Positions 17,699-26,190 of a stretch of 64,000 nt of DNA are shown in pieces (position 1 is the first letter of the stretch; the number at the start of each line of letters is the position of its first letter). The stretch is from Micromonospora yangpuensis (GTDB taxonomy: Bacteria > Actinomycetota > Actinomycetes > Mycobacteriales > Micromonosporaceae): the NCBI RefSeq assembly GCF_900091615.1, contig NZ_FMIA01000002.1:5146001-5210000 (forward strand), read 5' to 3'. Under the pieces are notes generated by a model, which had not been told where the DNA came from, did not search any database, and saw only the letters and a list, made by a program, of their open reading frames with translations. The position numbers and the translations under genes were made by a program.

Positions 17699-17778
17699 AA
17701 GGAAGGGCCCCTTGTTAACGGCCTGCGGTGAGAGGGGTGCCCTTCTCTACCGAAAGCGTTAACAAGGGGCCCTTCCTT
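17699..17778. repeat. Palindromic repeat, family B, copy 1
   Basis: 22-bp perfect inverted repeat: arms at 17699-17720 and 17757-17778 containing AAGGGCCCCTTGTTAACG, around a 36-bp centre. The right half (ACCGAAAGCGTTAAC then GGGGCCCTTCCTT) recurs at about 40273-40302 and, diverged, at 21379-21412. It lies 7 bp after the stop of the reductase gene and could also act as its terminator. Confidence 0.85.
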
Positions 17779-17785
17779 GCACCTG

Positions 17786-18409
17786 TCAGGTGAAGATGGG
17801 GTCGAGGGTGCGGGAGCGCTTCAGCTCGAAGAAGCCGGGAGTGCCGGCGACCAGCAGGACGCCGTCCCAGAGGCGGCCGGCGGCCTCGCCCTTGGGGGCC
17901 GGGGTCACCACCGGGCCGAAGAAGGCGACCGGTGTGCCGTCGGGGCCGGGTGCGTGGATCACCGGGGTGCCGACGTCGGTGCCGACCGGCCGCATCCCCG
18001 CCTCGTGGCTGGCCCGCAGCGCCTCGTCGAGGTCGGTGGAGTCGGCCGCCTCGGCCAGCGTCGGGTCCAGGCCGACCTCGGTCAGCGCGGCGGAGTACAG
18101 CTCCCGGCTCAGCGGCTCACGGCCCAGGTGGATCCGGGTGCCCAGGGCGGTGTACAGCGCGCGGACCTCGTCCGGGCCGTACCGCTGCCTGACCGCGATG
18201 CAGACCCGTACCGGTCCCCACCCGGTCCGCAGCGCCTCCCGGTACTGCTCGGGCAGGTCCCGTCCCTCGTTGAGCACCGAGAGGCTCATCACGTTGAAGC
18301 GGACCGTCACGTCCCGGACCTGCTCCACCTCCAGCAGCCAGCGGGAGGTGAGCCAGGCCCACGGACAGATCGGGTCGAACCACATGTCGACGGTGGCGCG
18401 CTCAGCCAC
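17786..18409 (-). CDS. DsbA-fold mycothiol-dependent reductase (Rv2466c-like)
   Basis: 207 residues. The thioredoxin/DsbA fold and its sequence closely follow the Rv2466c family: DMWFDPICPWAWLTSRW, VRFNVMSLSVLNE, LPEQYREALRTGWGPVRV, VGTDVGTPVIH and a C-terminal FFELKRSRT. Mycobacterial Rv2466c is a mycothiol-dependent reductase with a CPWC centre. Here the second Cys is Ala (CPWA), leaving one active-site thiol, which would fit a monothiol mechanism using mycothiol. Start at ATG 18407-18409. Confidence 0.88.
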   Translation of the reverse strand: MAERATVDMWFDPICPWAWLTSRWLLEVEQVRDVTVRFNVMSLSVLNEGRDLPEQYREALRTGWGPVRVCIAVRQRYGPDEVRALYTALGTRIHLGREPLSRELYSAALTEVGLDPTLAEAADSTDLDEALRASHEAGMRPVGTDVGTPVIHAPGPDGTPVAFFGPVVTPAPKGEAAGRLWDGVLLVAGTPGFFELKRSRTLDPIFT

Positions 18410-18621
18410 GGTGGGATCCCTTCGCGACAGGGGCGCCGACGCTTCGGCACCCTGCTCCGATCCTCACCCCGACGGCCATCGAACGGCGCCGGAATGAGAG
18501 CGTGAGCTAGCCCACCACCGGGCGTCCGTGCGTGCAAGACTCGACCGGGCCGGACCGTCACGAGCGGCCGGCGGACGAGCACCACCGCAGGGTACGGCGA
18601 GAAACGGGATGGAGACAGACA

Positions 18622-21180
18622 GTGCCGGGAGTGCGCAACCTCACCCAGGTCGAGGCCACCGAGCGGGCTCGCCTGCTCGACGTGACCGGATACGACATCA
18701 GCCTGGACCTGTCGACCGCCGTGCTGGCGACGCAGGGCCGCACCTTCCGATCGGTGACGGAGGTCCGGTTCCGGTGCGCCGAGCCGGGGGCGGGCACCTT
18801 CATCGAGGTCGCCGCCGAGTCGGTGCACTCGGCCACGTTGAACGGCGCGCCGGTGGAGCTGGCCGACTGGTCGGCCGAGAGGGGGCTGACGCTCACCGGG
18901 CTGGCCGCCGAGAACGTGCTGGTGGTCGAGGCCGACTTCGCGTACTCCAACAGCGGGCAGGGCCTGCACCGGACGGTCGACCCGGTCGACGGTGAGACGT
19001 ACCTCTACAGCCAGTTCGAGACCGCGGACGCGCAGCGGGTGTACGCCTGCTTCGACCAGCCCGACCTGAAGAGCGTCTACACCTGGCACGCCACCGTCCC
19101 GGCGCACTGGCGGGTGATCTCCAACATGCCGGTGGCGGCCGAGGAGCCGGCCGGCGACGACACCCGGACGGTCCACTTCGCCACCTCGGCCCGGATGAGC
19201 ACCTACATCACCGCGCTCTGCGCCGGGCCGTACCACGAGGTGCGGTACACCCACGACGGCATCGACCTGGGGTACTTCTGCCGGGCGAGCATGGCCGAGC
19301 ACCTGGACGCCGACGAGCTGAACCTGATCACCACGCAGGGTTTCGACTTCTTCCACGAGCAGTTCGGGGTGCGGTACCCGCTGCCCAAGTACGACCAGAT
19401 CTGGGTGCCGGACTTCAACGCCGGCGCGATGGAGAACTTCGGCTGCGTCACGCACGCCGAGTCGCACTACATCTTCCGCTCCCAGGTCACCGACTTCGAG
19501 TACGAGCAGCGCGCCAACACCGTCCTGCACGAGCTGGCCCACATGTGGTTCGGCAACCTGGTCACCATGCGCTGGTGGAACGACCTGTGGCTGAACGAGT
19601 CGTTCGCCGAGTGGGCCAGCCACTGGTGCAACACCCACGCCACCCGCTTCACCGACGCCTGGACGACCTTCCTGTCGCTGCGCAAGAACTGGGGCTACCG
19701 GCAGGACCAGCTCTCCTCCACCCACCCGGTCTACACCGAGATGCCGGACCTGGAGGCGGTCGAGGTCAACTTCGACGGCATCACGTACGCCAAGGGCGCG
19801 AGCGTGCTCAAGCAGCTCGTCGCGTACGTCGGGATCGAGCCGTTCCTGGCCGGCCTGCGCAGCTACTTCGGCAAGCACGCCTGGGGAAACGCCACCTTCG
19901 ACGACCTGCTCACCGAGTTGGAGTCGGCCTCGGGCCGGGAGCTGCGCAAGTTCGCCGCCCAGTGGCTGGAGACCGCGCAGGTCAACACGTTGCGCCCGGA
20001 GGTCACCGTCGGGCCGGACGGCACGTACCAGCAGGTGGTGGTCCGGCAGGAGGCGCCGGCCGAGCACCCGACGCTGCGTACCCACCGGATCGGGGTGGGT
20101 CTCTACGACCTGACCGACGGTCGGTTGGTCCGCCGGGAGCTGGTCGAGGTCGACGTGGCGGGCGAGCGGACCGAGCTGACCGCGCTGCACGGTCGGCCCG
20201 CCGCCGACGTGCTGCTGCTCAACGACGAGGACCTCAGCTACACCAAGCTGCGCCTGGACGAGGCGTCGATGGCCACGGTGGTGCAGCACATCGCCGGGTT
20301 CGAGTCGTCGCTGGCCCGCGCGCTGTGCTGGGCCGCCGCCTGGGACATGGTCCGGGACGCCGAGCTGGCCGCCCGCGACTACGTGGCGCTGGTGGTCGCC
20401 GGGCTGCCCGCCGAGACCGACATCAACCTGGTCACCGCCACCCTGCGGCAGGCCACCTCGGCGTTGACCTTCTACGCCGACCCGGAGTGGGCGCCGACCG
20501 GCTGGGCCGACCTGTCCCGGGCCGCGAAGGCCACCCTGGCCGGCACCGAGCCGGGTAGCGGGTTCCAGCTCGCCTGGGCCCGTGGGTACGCCTCGACGGC
20601 CCGGTCCGCCGAGGACCTGGCGACGCTGCGGGGCTGGTTGGACGGTACGGGTGCGCCGCAGGGGCTGACCATCGACACCGAGCTGCGCTGGTCGCTGCTG
20701 GGCGCGCTGGTGGCCAACGGTGCCGCCGGGGTCGCCGAGATCGAGGCGGAGCTGGCCCGGGACCGTACCGCCAGCGGCGAGCGGGAGGCCGCGTACGTCC
20801 ACGCGCTGGTGCCGACCGCCGAGAACAAGGCGGCGGTCTGGGCGCTGCTGACCGGGGCCCAGGCGCTGCCGAACTGGCGGCACCGGGCGTTGCTGCAGGG
20901 CTTCTCCCACCCGGTGCAGGTGGAACTGGTCACGCCCTACCGGGAGCGGTACTTCGCCGTGGTGGCGCAGGTGTGGGCCACCCTGGACAGCGAGCCGGCG
21001 CAGGAGTTCACCCAGTTGGCGTACCCGGCCTATCTGGTGGAGGAGGAGACGGTGGCGGCCACCGACGAGTGGCTGGCCGGTGCCGGCCACCCGGCGCCGC
21101 TGCGGCGGCTGGTGGCCGAGGGGCGCGACGGCGTGCTGCGCGCGTTGCAGGCCCGCGCCCGCGACGCCCGCAGCGCCTGA
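18622..21180 (+). CDS. pepN: Aminopeptidase N, M1 zinc metallopeptidase
   Basis: 852 residues, typical for actinobacterial PepN, which removes N-terminal residues from peptides in the cytoplasm. The exopeptidase motif GAMEN is at 268-272. The zinc site HELAH is at 303-307 with the third ligand Glu326 in WLNESFAEW. A C-terminal ERAP1-like helical domain follows. GTG at 18622 begins VPGVRNLTQVEA; another GTG three codons later is possible. A strong hairpin follows the stop. Confidence 0.96.
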   Translation: MPGVRNLTQVEATERARLLDVTGYDISLDLSTAVLATQGRTFRSVTEVRFRCAEPGAGTFIEVAAESVHSATLNGAPVELADWSAERGLTLTGLAAENVLVVEADFAYSNSGQGLHRTVDPVDGETYLYSQFETADAQRVYACFDQPDLKSVYTWHATVPAHWRVISNMPVAAEEPAGDDTRTVHFATSARMSTYITALCAGPYHEVRYTHDGIDLGYFCRASMAEHLDADELNLITTQGFDFFHEQFGVRYPLPKYDQIWVPDFNAGAMENFGCVTHAESHYIFRSQVTDFEYEQRANTVLHELAHMWFGNLVTMRWWNDLWLNESFAEWASHWCNTHATRFTDAWTTFLSLRKNWGYRQDQLSSTHPVYTEMPDLEAVEVNFDGITYAKGASVLKQLVAYVGIEPFLAGLRSYFGKHAWGNATFDDLLTELESASGRELRKFAAQWLETAQVNTLRPEVTVGPDGTYQQVVVRQEAPAEHPTLRTHRIGVGLYDLTDGRLVRRELVEVDVAGERTELTALHGRPAADVLLLNDEDLSYTKLRLDEASMATVVQHIAGFESSLARALCWAAAWDMVRDAELAARDYVALVVAGLPAETDINLVTATLRQATSALTFYADPEWAPTGWADLSRAAKATLAGTEPGSGFQLAWARGYASTARSAEDLATLRGWLDGTGAPQGLTIDTELRWSLLGALVANGAAGVAEIEAELARDRTASGEREAAYVHALVPTAENKAAVWALLTGAQALPNWRHRALLQGFSHPVQVELVTPYRERYFAVVAQVWATLDSEPAQEFTQLAYPAYLVEEETVAATDEWLAGAGHPAPLRRLVAEGRDGVLRALQARARDARSA

Positions 21181-21191
21181 CCGACGGCGTC

Positions 21192-21223
21192 CGACGGCCC
21201 GGGGCTTCGGCTCCGGGCCGTCG
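21192..21223 (+). terminator. Terminator hairpin after pepN
   Basis: CGACGGCCCGG pairs with CCGGGCCGTCG; the inner GGCTTCGGCT closes on a TTCG tetraloop. It lies 12 bp after the pepN stop and has no T-run, as is usual in high-GC actinobacteria. Confidence 0.8.
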
Positions 21224-21378
21224 TCGTTCCCGGTGGCGCGGTGTCCCCGCCCCGCCAGGTGCTGCCCGCGGAGCTGACCGGCCTGATGCCCCGGCCAGGG
21301 CAGCCGAGGCCGGCGCAGACGACGACACCCGGCCGCGGTGGCGGGCCGGGTGTCGGTGGTTAGCGGGGTACCCCTCTC

Positions 21379-21412
21379 GACCGGATGCGTTAAGAGGGGG
21401 CCCTTCCTTACG
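21379..21412. repeat. Diverged partial copy of repeat family B
   Basis: ACCGGATGCGTTAAGAGGG, then GGCCCTTCCTTAC, corresponds to the right half of the element at 17699-17778 with several substitutions. It overlaps the last codons of the DUF5130-like gene (stop at 21408). Confidence 0.6.
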
Positions 21413-21818
21413 CTTTGCCGGCGTGGCTGGCGAGCTGGTCGAGGCCGTTGATGATGCCGCCGGCCAGGTCGCCCACGCCGAAGGCCGCCACCATGGAGAG
21501 CGCGGCCAGTTTGGCGTACGTGTCGGGGATGCGCTTACGGGCCTGCCGGCCGGTGACCACCTCCAGCTGACGCTGGTTGGGTGAGACGGCGATCAGCACC
21601 GACTCGTCCGGGTCGGCGAGCTGGCGGTGCAGCCGCTGGGCGTGCTCACGGACCGGCTCGTCCAGCGCGCCGACGTAGACCGAGAAGACCAGTCCGGTGC
21701 CCTGGTCGGCCAGGCGCAGGGCCTCGTCGATGCGCAGCAGCTGCCGGGTCGAGAACGGCCCGTCCAGCACCTCGGGCGGGCTGCCCGGCCCGGCCGTCTG
21801 CTTCTCACCAACGGTCAC
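21408..21818 (-). CDS. DUF5130 family protein (TPM-domain-like)
   Basis: 136 residues from GTG 21816-21818, which is preceded by GGAGGCGCAA. The body (GPFSTRQLLRIDEALRLADQ, FSVYVGALDEPVREHAQRL, ADPDESVLIAVSPNQRQLEVVTG) resembles the TPM-fold DUF5130 proteins of actinobacteria, whose role is not established. A hydrophobic C-terminal stretch (LAALSMVAAFGVGDLAGGI) is present. Its start overlaps the end of the upstream membrane gene by 14 bp, so the two are co-transcribed. The final codons derive from a repeat-family-B sequence. Confidence 0.75.
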   Translation of the reverse strand: MTVGEKQTAGPGSPPEVLDGPFSTRQLLRIDEALRLADQGTGLVFSVYVGALDEPVREHAQRLHRQLADPDESVLIAVSPNQRQLEVVTGRQARKRIPDTYAKLAALSMVAAFGVGDLAGGIINGLDQLASHAGKA

Positions 21819-22107
21819 TTGCGCCTCCGGTTCCCCCGGCCGGCGCCTCGACGCCGGCCTGCTGCTGCGTGCCACTGGTCAGCGCCGGTGCCTGCGCGCC
21901 TGCGGCGAGCGCGGTGCCGGCGGAGTCGGCCAGCTGCTCCGGACGGCCCAGGAACCAGACCGGAGTGAAGTCGAAGGGTCGGCCCGGCCGGTAGCGCTTG
22001 GTGCCGCCCCGGCCGCCACGGCCACCGGCGAGCACCAGGCCGGCGATCACCAGCACCGCGGCAGCCGGGATGCCGACGAAGATCAGCAGAGTCTCGGTTA
22101 CAGACAA
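21805..22107 (-). CDS. Small single-pass membrane protein
   Basis: About 100 residues if translation starts at TTG 22105-22107, giving LSVTETLLIFVGIPAAAVLVIAGLVLAGG, one membrane helix. A basic GTKRYRPGRPFDFTPVWFL segment and a Gly/Ala-rich tail follow. I chose the TTG because similar actinobacterial proteins begin directly before this helix and a purine-rich GGGGGC lies upstream. A longer frame to 22191 is possible. Overlaps the DUF5130 gene downstream, so a common function is likely. Confidence 0.65.
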   Translation of the reverse strand: MSVTETLLIFVGIPAAAVLVIAGLVLAGGRGGRGGTKRYRPGRPFDFTPVWFLGRPEQLADSAGTALAAGAQAPALTSGTQQQAGVEAPAGGTGGASDRW

Positions 22108-22159
22108 TCCCAACGCCCCCAGGCGGAAGAGTGACCTTGAGTAACGGGTCGGACGGAAG

Positions 22160-22567
22160 TCATGTCGCCGACCACCCGGATCCGCTGCCATTCACGTTAG
22201 CGGAGTCGACCGTCCGCCAGATTGCGGGGTGGCGATCCCACCCGCCGCTGGCCTGCTCGACCTCGGCGGCCACCGCGACCAGACGGGCGTCTTCTCCCAT
22301 TCGTCCGGTGAGCAACGCGCCAACCGGCAACCCGCCGTCCACGGTGGCACCGACCGGCAGCGAGACCGACGGAGCACCCGTGAGGTTGAACACGGCGCAG
22401 TAGGGCGAGAACCGCCGCTGCCGGTCGAACTCCACCGCCGGGTCACCGGGGTCGGTGAACCAGCCCACCGGGGCCTGCGGCGCGGCCAGGGTGGGGCAGA
22501 GCAGCAGATCGCCACCGGCGATCGCGGCGGCCTGCTCCAGCGCGGTCAGGTCGTGCGGCTCGGCCAT
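22160..22567 (-). pseudogene. C-terminal fragment of an amidase-signature enzyme
   Basis: 135 codons match the C-terminal quarter of amidase-signature proteins: LEQAAAIAGGDLLLCPTLAAPQAP, FNLTGAPSVSLPVG and LPVGALLTGRMGEDARLVAVAAEVE. The usual family length is about 450 residues. The Gly/Ser-rich signature with the Ser-Ser-Lys catalytic triad is absent, and upstream only 59 bp separate it from kynU. It should be catalytically dead and is probably a deletion remnant; a short open frame from an ATG remains. Confidence 0.7.
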
Positions 22568-22626
22568 CCCGTCATCCTGCCCCGTCGGACCACGAACACC
22601 CCGCCGACAGACCGGCGAACCGGCAC

Positions 22627-23976
22627 TTACGCCGGTTTCGTCACGTCGACCGTGGCGGCGAGAGCCTCGGCCGCCCGCCAGCAGTCGTGGTACGTCGAGT
22701 AGAGCGGCACCGGGGCGAACCGGATGATGTCCGGCTCCCGCGAGTCGGCGATCACGCCGTGCTCGTACCGCAGGCGGCTGGCCAGTTCGGCGGCGCTGCC
22801 GACGCCGATGCGGACGGAGAGCTGGCAGCCCCGGCGGTCCGGATCACGCGGGGTGACCACGGTCAGCGGGCGGTCGGCGGTGACCTCGTCCAGCAGTTGC
22901 TCAAGCCAGCCGGTGAGCCGGATGCTGCGCTCGCGCAGGGCCGGCATGCCCACCGCGTCGAACAGCTCCAGCGAGGTCCGTACCGGTCCCATCGCCAGCA
23001 GCGGTTGGCAGGAGACCTGCCAGGCGTCGGCGGTGGCCGGCGGCCGGGAGACCGGGGCCATCTCGAACCGGGTGGCCAGGTCGTTGCCCCACCACCCCTC
23101 GAAGCGGGGCAGGTCCGGATCGCCCAGGTGCCGCTCGTGGACGAAGAGACCGGCCAGGGCCCCCGGGCCGGAGTTGAGGTACTTGTAGGTGCACCAGGCG
23201 GCGAAGTCGACGTCCCAGTCGTGCAGGGACAGCGGCACGTTGCCCACCGCGTGGGCCAGGTCCCAGCCGACCACGGCCCCGGCGGCCCGGCCGGCGGCGG
23301 TGATCGCCGGGATGTCCATCAGCTCGCCGGTGAGGTAGTTCACCCCGCCCAGCAGGACCAGGGCGACCCGCTCCCCCTCGGCGGCCAGGTACGCCGTGAC
23401 GTCCTCGGTGCGCAGGGTGTCCTCGCCGGCGCGGGGCCGCAGCCGGACGACCGTCTCGTCCGGGTCCAGGCCGTGGAAGCGGGCCTGGCTGCGCACCGCG
23501 TAGCTGTCCGAGGGGAAGGCGGCGTCCTCGATGACGATCCTGGTCCGCTCGCCGGCCGGGCGGTAGAAGGAGACCATCAGCAGGTGCAGGTTGACCGTGA
23601 GGGTGTTCATCACCACGGTCTCGGTGGTCCGGGCGCCGACCAGTCGGGCGGTCGGCCCGGTCAACAGCTCGTGGTACCGGGTCCACGGGCGCTGCGACTC
23701 GAACCAGCCCTCCACCCCGATCTGGCTCCAGGTGTCCAGGTCGGCCAGGAGGTCGGTCCGGGTGGCCCGGGGTTGCAGGCCCAGCGAGTTGCCGGCGAAG
23801 TACGCCGTCTCCGGGTAGCGCCCGCCCTCGGCCGGCGGCACGTGGAACAGGTGCCGGTGGCCGGGATCGGCGGCATCGCGCCGCTGGGCTTCGGCCTCGG
23901 CTCCGGCGAGGCGCAGCAAGTCGGCCTCGGCTCCGGCGAGGCGCAGCGAATCGGCCTCGGCCTCGTGGGTGGTCAT
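22627..23976 (-). CDS. kynU: Kynureninase
   Basis: 449 residues from ATG 23974-23976 (a GTG four codons earlier is open). PLP enzyme of fold type I that cleaves kynurenine to anthranilate and alanine, or 3-hydroxykynurenine to 3-hydroxyanthranilate. Motifs: YFAGNSLGLQP near the N terminus, VVGWDLAHAVGN, and DFAAWCTYKYLNSGPG containing the PLP lysine. Twenty bases downstream of kynA, so the two form an operon for tryptophan breakdown. The N terminus has a duplicated EADSLRLAGA / EADLLRLAGA stretch that is absent from the usual core. Confidence 0.95.
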   Translation of the reverse strand: MTTHEAEADSLRLAGAEADLLRLAGAEAEAQRRDAADPGHRHLFHVPPAEGGRYPETAYFAGNSLGLQPRATRTDLLADLDTWSQIGVEGWFESQRPWTRYHELLTGPTARLVGARTTETVVMNTLTVNLHLLMVSFYRPAGERTRIVIEDAAFPSDSYAVRSQARFHGLDPDETVVRLRPRAGEDTLRTEDVTAYLAAEGERVALVLLGGVNYLTGELMDIPAITAAGRAAGAVVGWDLAHAVGNVPLSLHDWDVDFAAWCTYKYLNSGPGALAGLFVHERHLGDPDLPRFEGWWGNDLATRFEMAPVSRPPATADAWQVSCQPLLAMGPVRTSLELFDAVGMPALRERSIRLTGWLEQLLDEVTADRPLTVVTPRDPDRRGCQLSVRIGVGSAAELASRLRYEHGVIADSREPDIIRFAPVPLYSTYHDCWRAAEALAATVDVTKPA

Positions 23977-23995
23977 GGTGCGTCTCACTCTCCGG

Positions 23996-24898
23996 TCACA
24001 TCGCGGTACGGGCCGACCACAGCTCGGGGAAGACCACCCGGGCCATGCTGCGCTGCAGCCATGTCACCCCGGCGGACCCGCCGCTGCCGGCCTTGGCACC
24101 CATGGTGCGCTGCACCGCCTTGAGATGGTTCCACCGCCAGTCGCCGAACTCCTCGGCCACCCCGGCCAGCGCCTCACCCAGCATCCGCAGCTGGTTCTCC
24201 GGCCCCGGCTCGGCGTAGACGCGCACCCAGGCGGCCTCGACGGCCGGGTGCGGCTGGTGCTCGTCGGCGACGTCCCGGGCCAGCAGCTCGGCGGGCAGGT
24301 CGTGGCCGTGCCGGGCGAGCAGGGCGAGCACGTCGTCCCAGAGGCTCGGTGCGGCGAGGGTCGCCCGCAGGTCGGCGTGGACCTGCTCCTGCCGGCGGAA
24401 CGGGCGGATCAGCGCCGGGTCGCGCAGGCCGAGCAGGAACTCCAGGTGCCGGTACATCGCCGACTGGAAGCCGGACCCCTCACCGAGCAGGTCGCGGAAG
24501 CGGTTGAAGTCGGCCGGGGTCATCCAGCTCAGCCCCCGCCAGGCCGCGTTGAGCCCCTGCAGGTGCAGGGTGGCCCGGCGCAGCGGGGCGAGCGCCGCCC
24601 AGATCCGGTCGGCGCGCAGGTCCCGTTGGGCCTGGCGCAGCTCGTGACAGGTCAGCCCGAAGTACAGCTCCATGATCTGGCTGACCACCAGGAAGGACAT
24701 CTCGCCCGGGTCGTCGCTCAGCGGTTGTTGCAGGGTGTGCAGGGTGCTGGCGTGCACGTACGCGTCGTACGGCACCCGGTCGGTGAACTCCAGGGTCGGC
24801 TGACCGCCGTTACGGGCCGCCCGGGACACCCGCTGCCCGGCGGTGACGGGCCGCACCGCCGTCGGGGGCGTCAGCTCCCGCAGATTCGTCTCCACCAC
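23996..24898 (-). CDS. kynA: Tryptophan 2,3-dioxygenase
   Basis: About 300 residues. Haem enzyme that opens the indole ring of tryptophan to give N-formylkynurenine. Motifs: LTCHELRQAQRDL, FQSAMYRHLEFLLG and WRWNHLKAVQRTMG (His haem-ligand region). GTG at 24896-24898 follows GGGAG; an adjacent GTG is also possible. First gene of kynA-kynU. A kynurenine formamidase gene (kynB) is not present beside them. Divergent from an Lrp/AsnC regulator with a palindrome between. Confidence 0.94.
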   Translation of the reverse strand: MVETNLRELTPPTAVRPVTAGQRVSRAARNGGQPTLEFTDRVPYDAYVHASTLHTLQQPLSDDPGEMSFLVVSQIMELYFGLTCHELRQAQRDLRADRIWAALAPLRRATLHLQGLNAAWRGLSWMTPADFNRFRDLLGEGSGFQSAMYRHLEFLLGLRDPALIRPFRRQEQVHADLRATLAAPSLWDDVLALLARHGHDLPAELLARDVADEHQPHPAVEAAWVRVYAEPGPENQLRMLGEALAGVAEEFGDWRWNHLKAVQRTMGAKAGSGGSAGVTWLQRSMARVVFPELWSARTAM

Positions 24899-24996
24899 TG
24901 GTCTCCCTTCGTGCGCCGGTACTTCATGATCTCCCGGTCTCCACCGCCGAAGGAATGCCGGATCAACGGCGCTCGCCGCCGGCCACCTGTCATCCT

Positions 24997-25022
24997 GAAA
25001 CCGATAGTCGTGAGACGGTTTC
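24997..25022. promoter_or_regulatory. Candidate operator between kynA and its Lrp-type regulator
   Basis: Inverted repeat GAAACCG (24997-25003) and CGGTTTC (25016-25022), spaced 12 bp, in the 141-bp divergent region and 18 bp before the regulator start. Position and symmetry fit an autoregulatory Lrp/AsnC site. Confidence 0.5.
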
Positions 25023-25039
25023 GGATCTGAAAGGCGGCC

Positions 25040-25477
25040 GTGGTGGACGACATGGACTGGGCGCTGCTGCGGGAGTTGCAGGCCGACGCCCGGCTCTCCT
25101 TCAGCGAGTTGTCCCGCCGGGTGCACCTGTCCCCGCCCGCGGTGGCCGAACGGGTCCGCCGGCTGGAGGAGTCCGGGGTGATCACCGGGTACCACGCGCG
25201 GGTGGACCTGACCCGGGCCGGCCGGCGGGTGGTCGCGCTGATCCGGATGTCCTGTTACGGACCGCGGTGCATCCTGCACGACCCGACGGTGCCCGACTGG
25301 CCGGAGATCCTGGAGATCCACCGGATCACCGGTGACGCGTGCAGCGTGCTGAAGGTCGCCGCCGCGTCGATCGGCGCGTTCGAGCAGGTGATCGACCGGC
25401 TGGCCCCGTACGGCCAGCCGTCGAGCACGATGGTGCTCTCCACCCCGCTCGACCGGCAGCCGCTCGGGCCGCTCTGA
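25040..25477 (+). CDS. Lrp/AsnC family transcriptional regulator of the kyn genes
   Basis: 145 residues. An N-terminal winged helix-turn-helix (DWALLRELQADARLSFSELSRRVHLSPPAVAERVRRLEESGVITGY, ~5-52) is followed by an alpha/beta ligand-binding RAM domain (RVVALIRMSC ... EILEIHRITGDACSVLKVAA). GTG start with an adjacent GTG. Divergent from kynA-kynU, so it most likely senses tryptophan or kynurenine and controls that operon; the target is inferred from position. Confidence 0.92.
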   Translation: MVDDMDWALLRELQADARLSFSELSRRVHLSPPAVAERVRRLEESGVITGYHARVDLTRAGRRVVALIRMSCYGPRCILHDPTVPDWPEILEIHRITGDACSVLKVAAASIGAFEQVIDRLAPYGQPSSTMVLSTPLDRQPLGPL

Positions 25478-25610
25478 CCGGCCGGACGAGCCGTACCGGT
25501 GGGCGCGGAACAGGGCCCAGGTACCCCGAACGGGTTAGTCGCCGGGGCAGGGGGAAAGCGCGGCGGGTCGCCCCAGCAGGACCGGTGCACCGGTGCCGGA
25601 AGGGAGGATC

Positions 25611-26177
25611 ATGCGGGGTCCACGACCGGACGGCAGCCGGGTGCTCGCCGCCACTTCCACCGTACTCGCTCTGATCGGGACGTTCGTCCTGGTCGGCGCA
25701 TTCGTCCTGGTCGGCGCGGAGCCGGCCCGAGCGGGTGAGAACACCTTCATCGAGGTCACCCCGAACAGCGTCCAGGCCGGCAAGCGGGTAAGCATCCGGG
25801 CCAGCTGCGACAACAGCAACAACCGGCAGGCCGAGGCGCACTCGGACGCCTTCAGCGGCCGGGTGACGCTGCGCCCGGACAACGGGTTCCTCACCGGCTC
25901 GGCGACGGTGCCGAGCAACCGGGAGCCGGGTGACTACCCGGTCGAGCTGCGGTGCTCCAGCAACACCAGCGGCGGCAACAACACCGGGGACACCGCCGTC
26001 ACCCACCTGACCGTGCTCAACATGACCCAGCCCAGCAAGGGCCCGGCGACCGGGGGCGGCGGCACCGCCGACGGCCCGGGTACCGGCTCGCTGCTGGTCG
26101 TCGGCGGGATCGCCACGCTGGCCGTGGTGGCGGGCTTCGGCCTGGTCAACCGGCGGCGGCCCGGGACCGGTTCCTGA
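25611..26177 (+). CDS. Secreted membrane-anchored protein, candidate sortase partner
   Basis: 188 residues. Signal peptide (LAATSTVLALIGTFVLVGAFVLVGAEPARA), then an Ig-like extracellular domain (FIEVTPNSVQAGKRVSIRASCDN, PGDYPVELRCS; two Cys that may pair). Next come a Gly-rich spacer, a C-terminal hydrophobic helix (LLVVGGIATLAVVAGFGLV) and RRR. That is the layout of a sortase substrate, but no LPxTG-like pentapeptide precedes the helix. ATG follows GGGAGGATC. The sortase gene starts 13 bp downstream. Confidence 0.8.
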   Translation: MRGPRPDGSRVLAATSTVLALIGTFVLVGAFVLVGAEPARAGENTFIEVTPNSVQAGKRVSIRASCDNSNNRQAEAHSDAFSGRVTLRPDNGFLTGSATVPSNREPGDYPVELRCSSNTSGGNNTGDTAVTHLTVLNMTQPSKGPATGGGGTADGPGTGSLLVVGGIATLAVVAGFGLVNRRRPGTGS

Positions 26178-26190
26178 CCCGGTCGCCGAC

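Noticed and set aside
18307..21090. Very long minus-strand frame opposite pepN
   Set aside because: Mirror of the pepN codon pattern; no motif, and it also runs into the neighbouring reductase gene.
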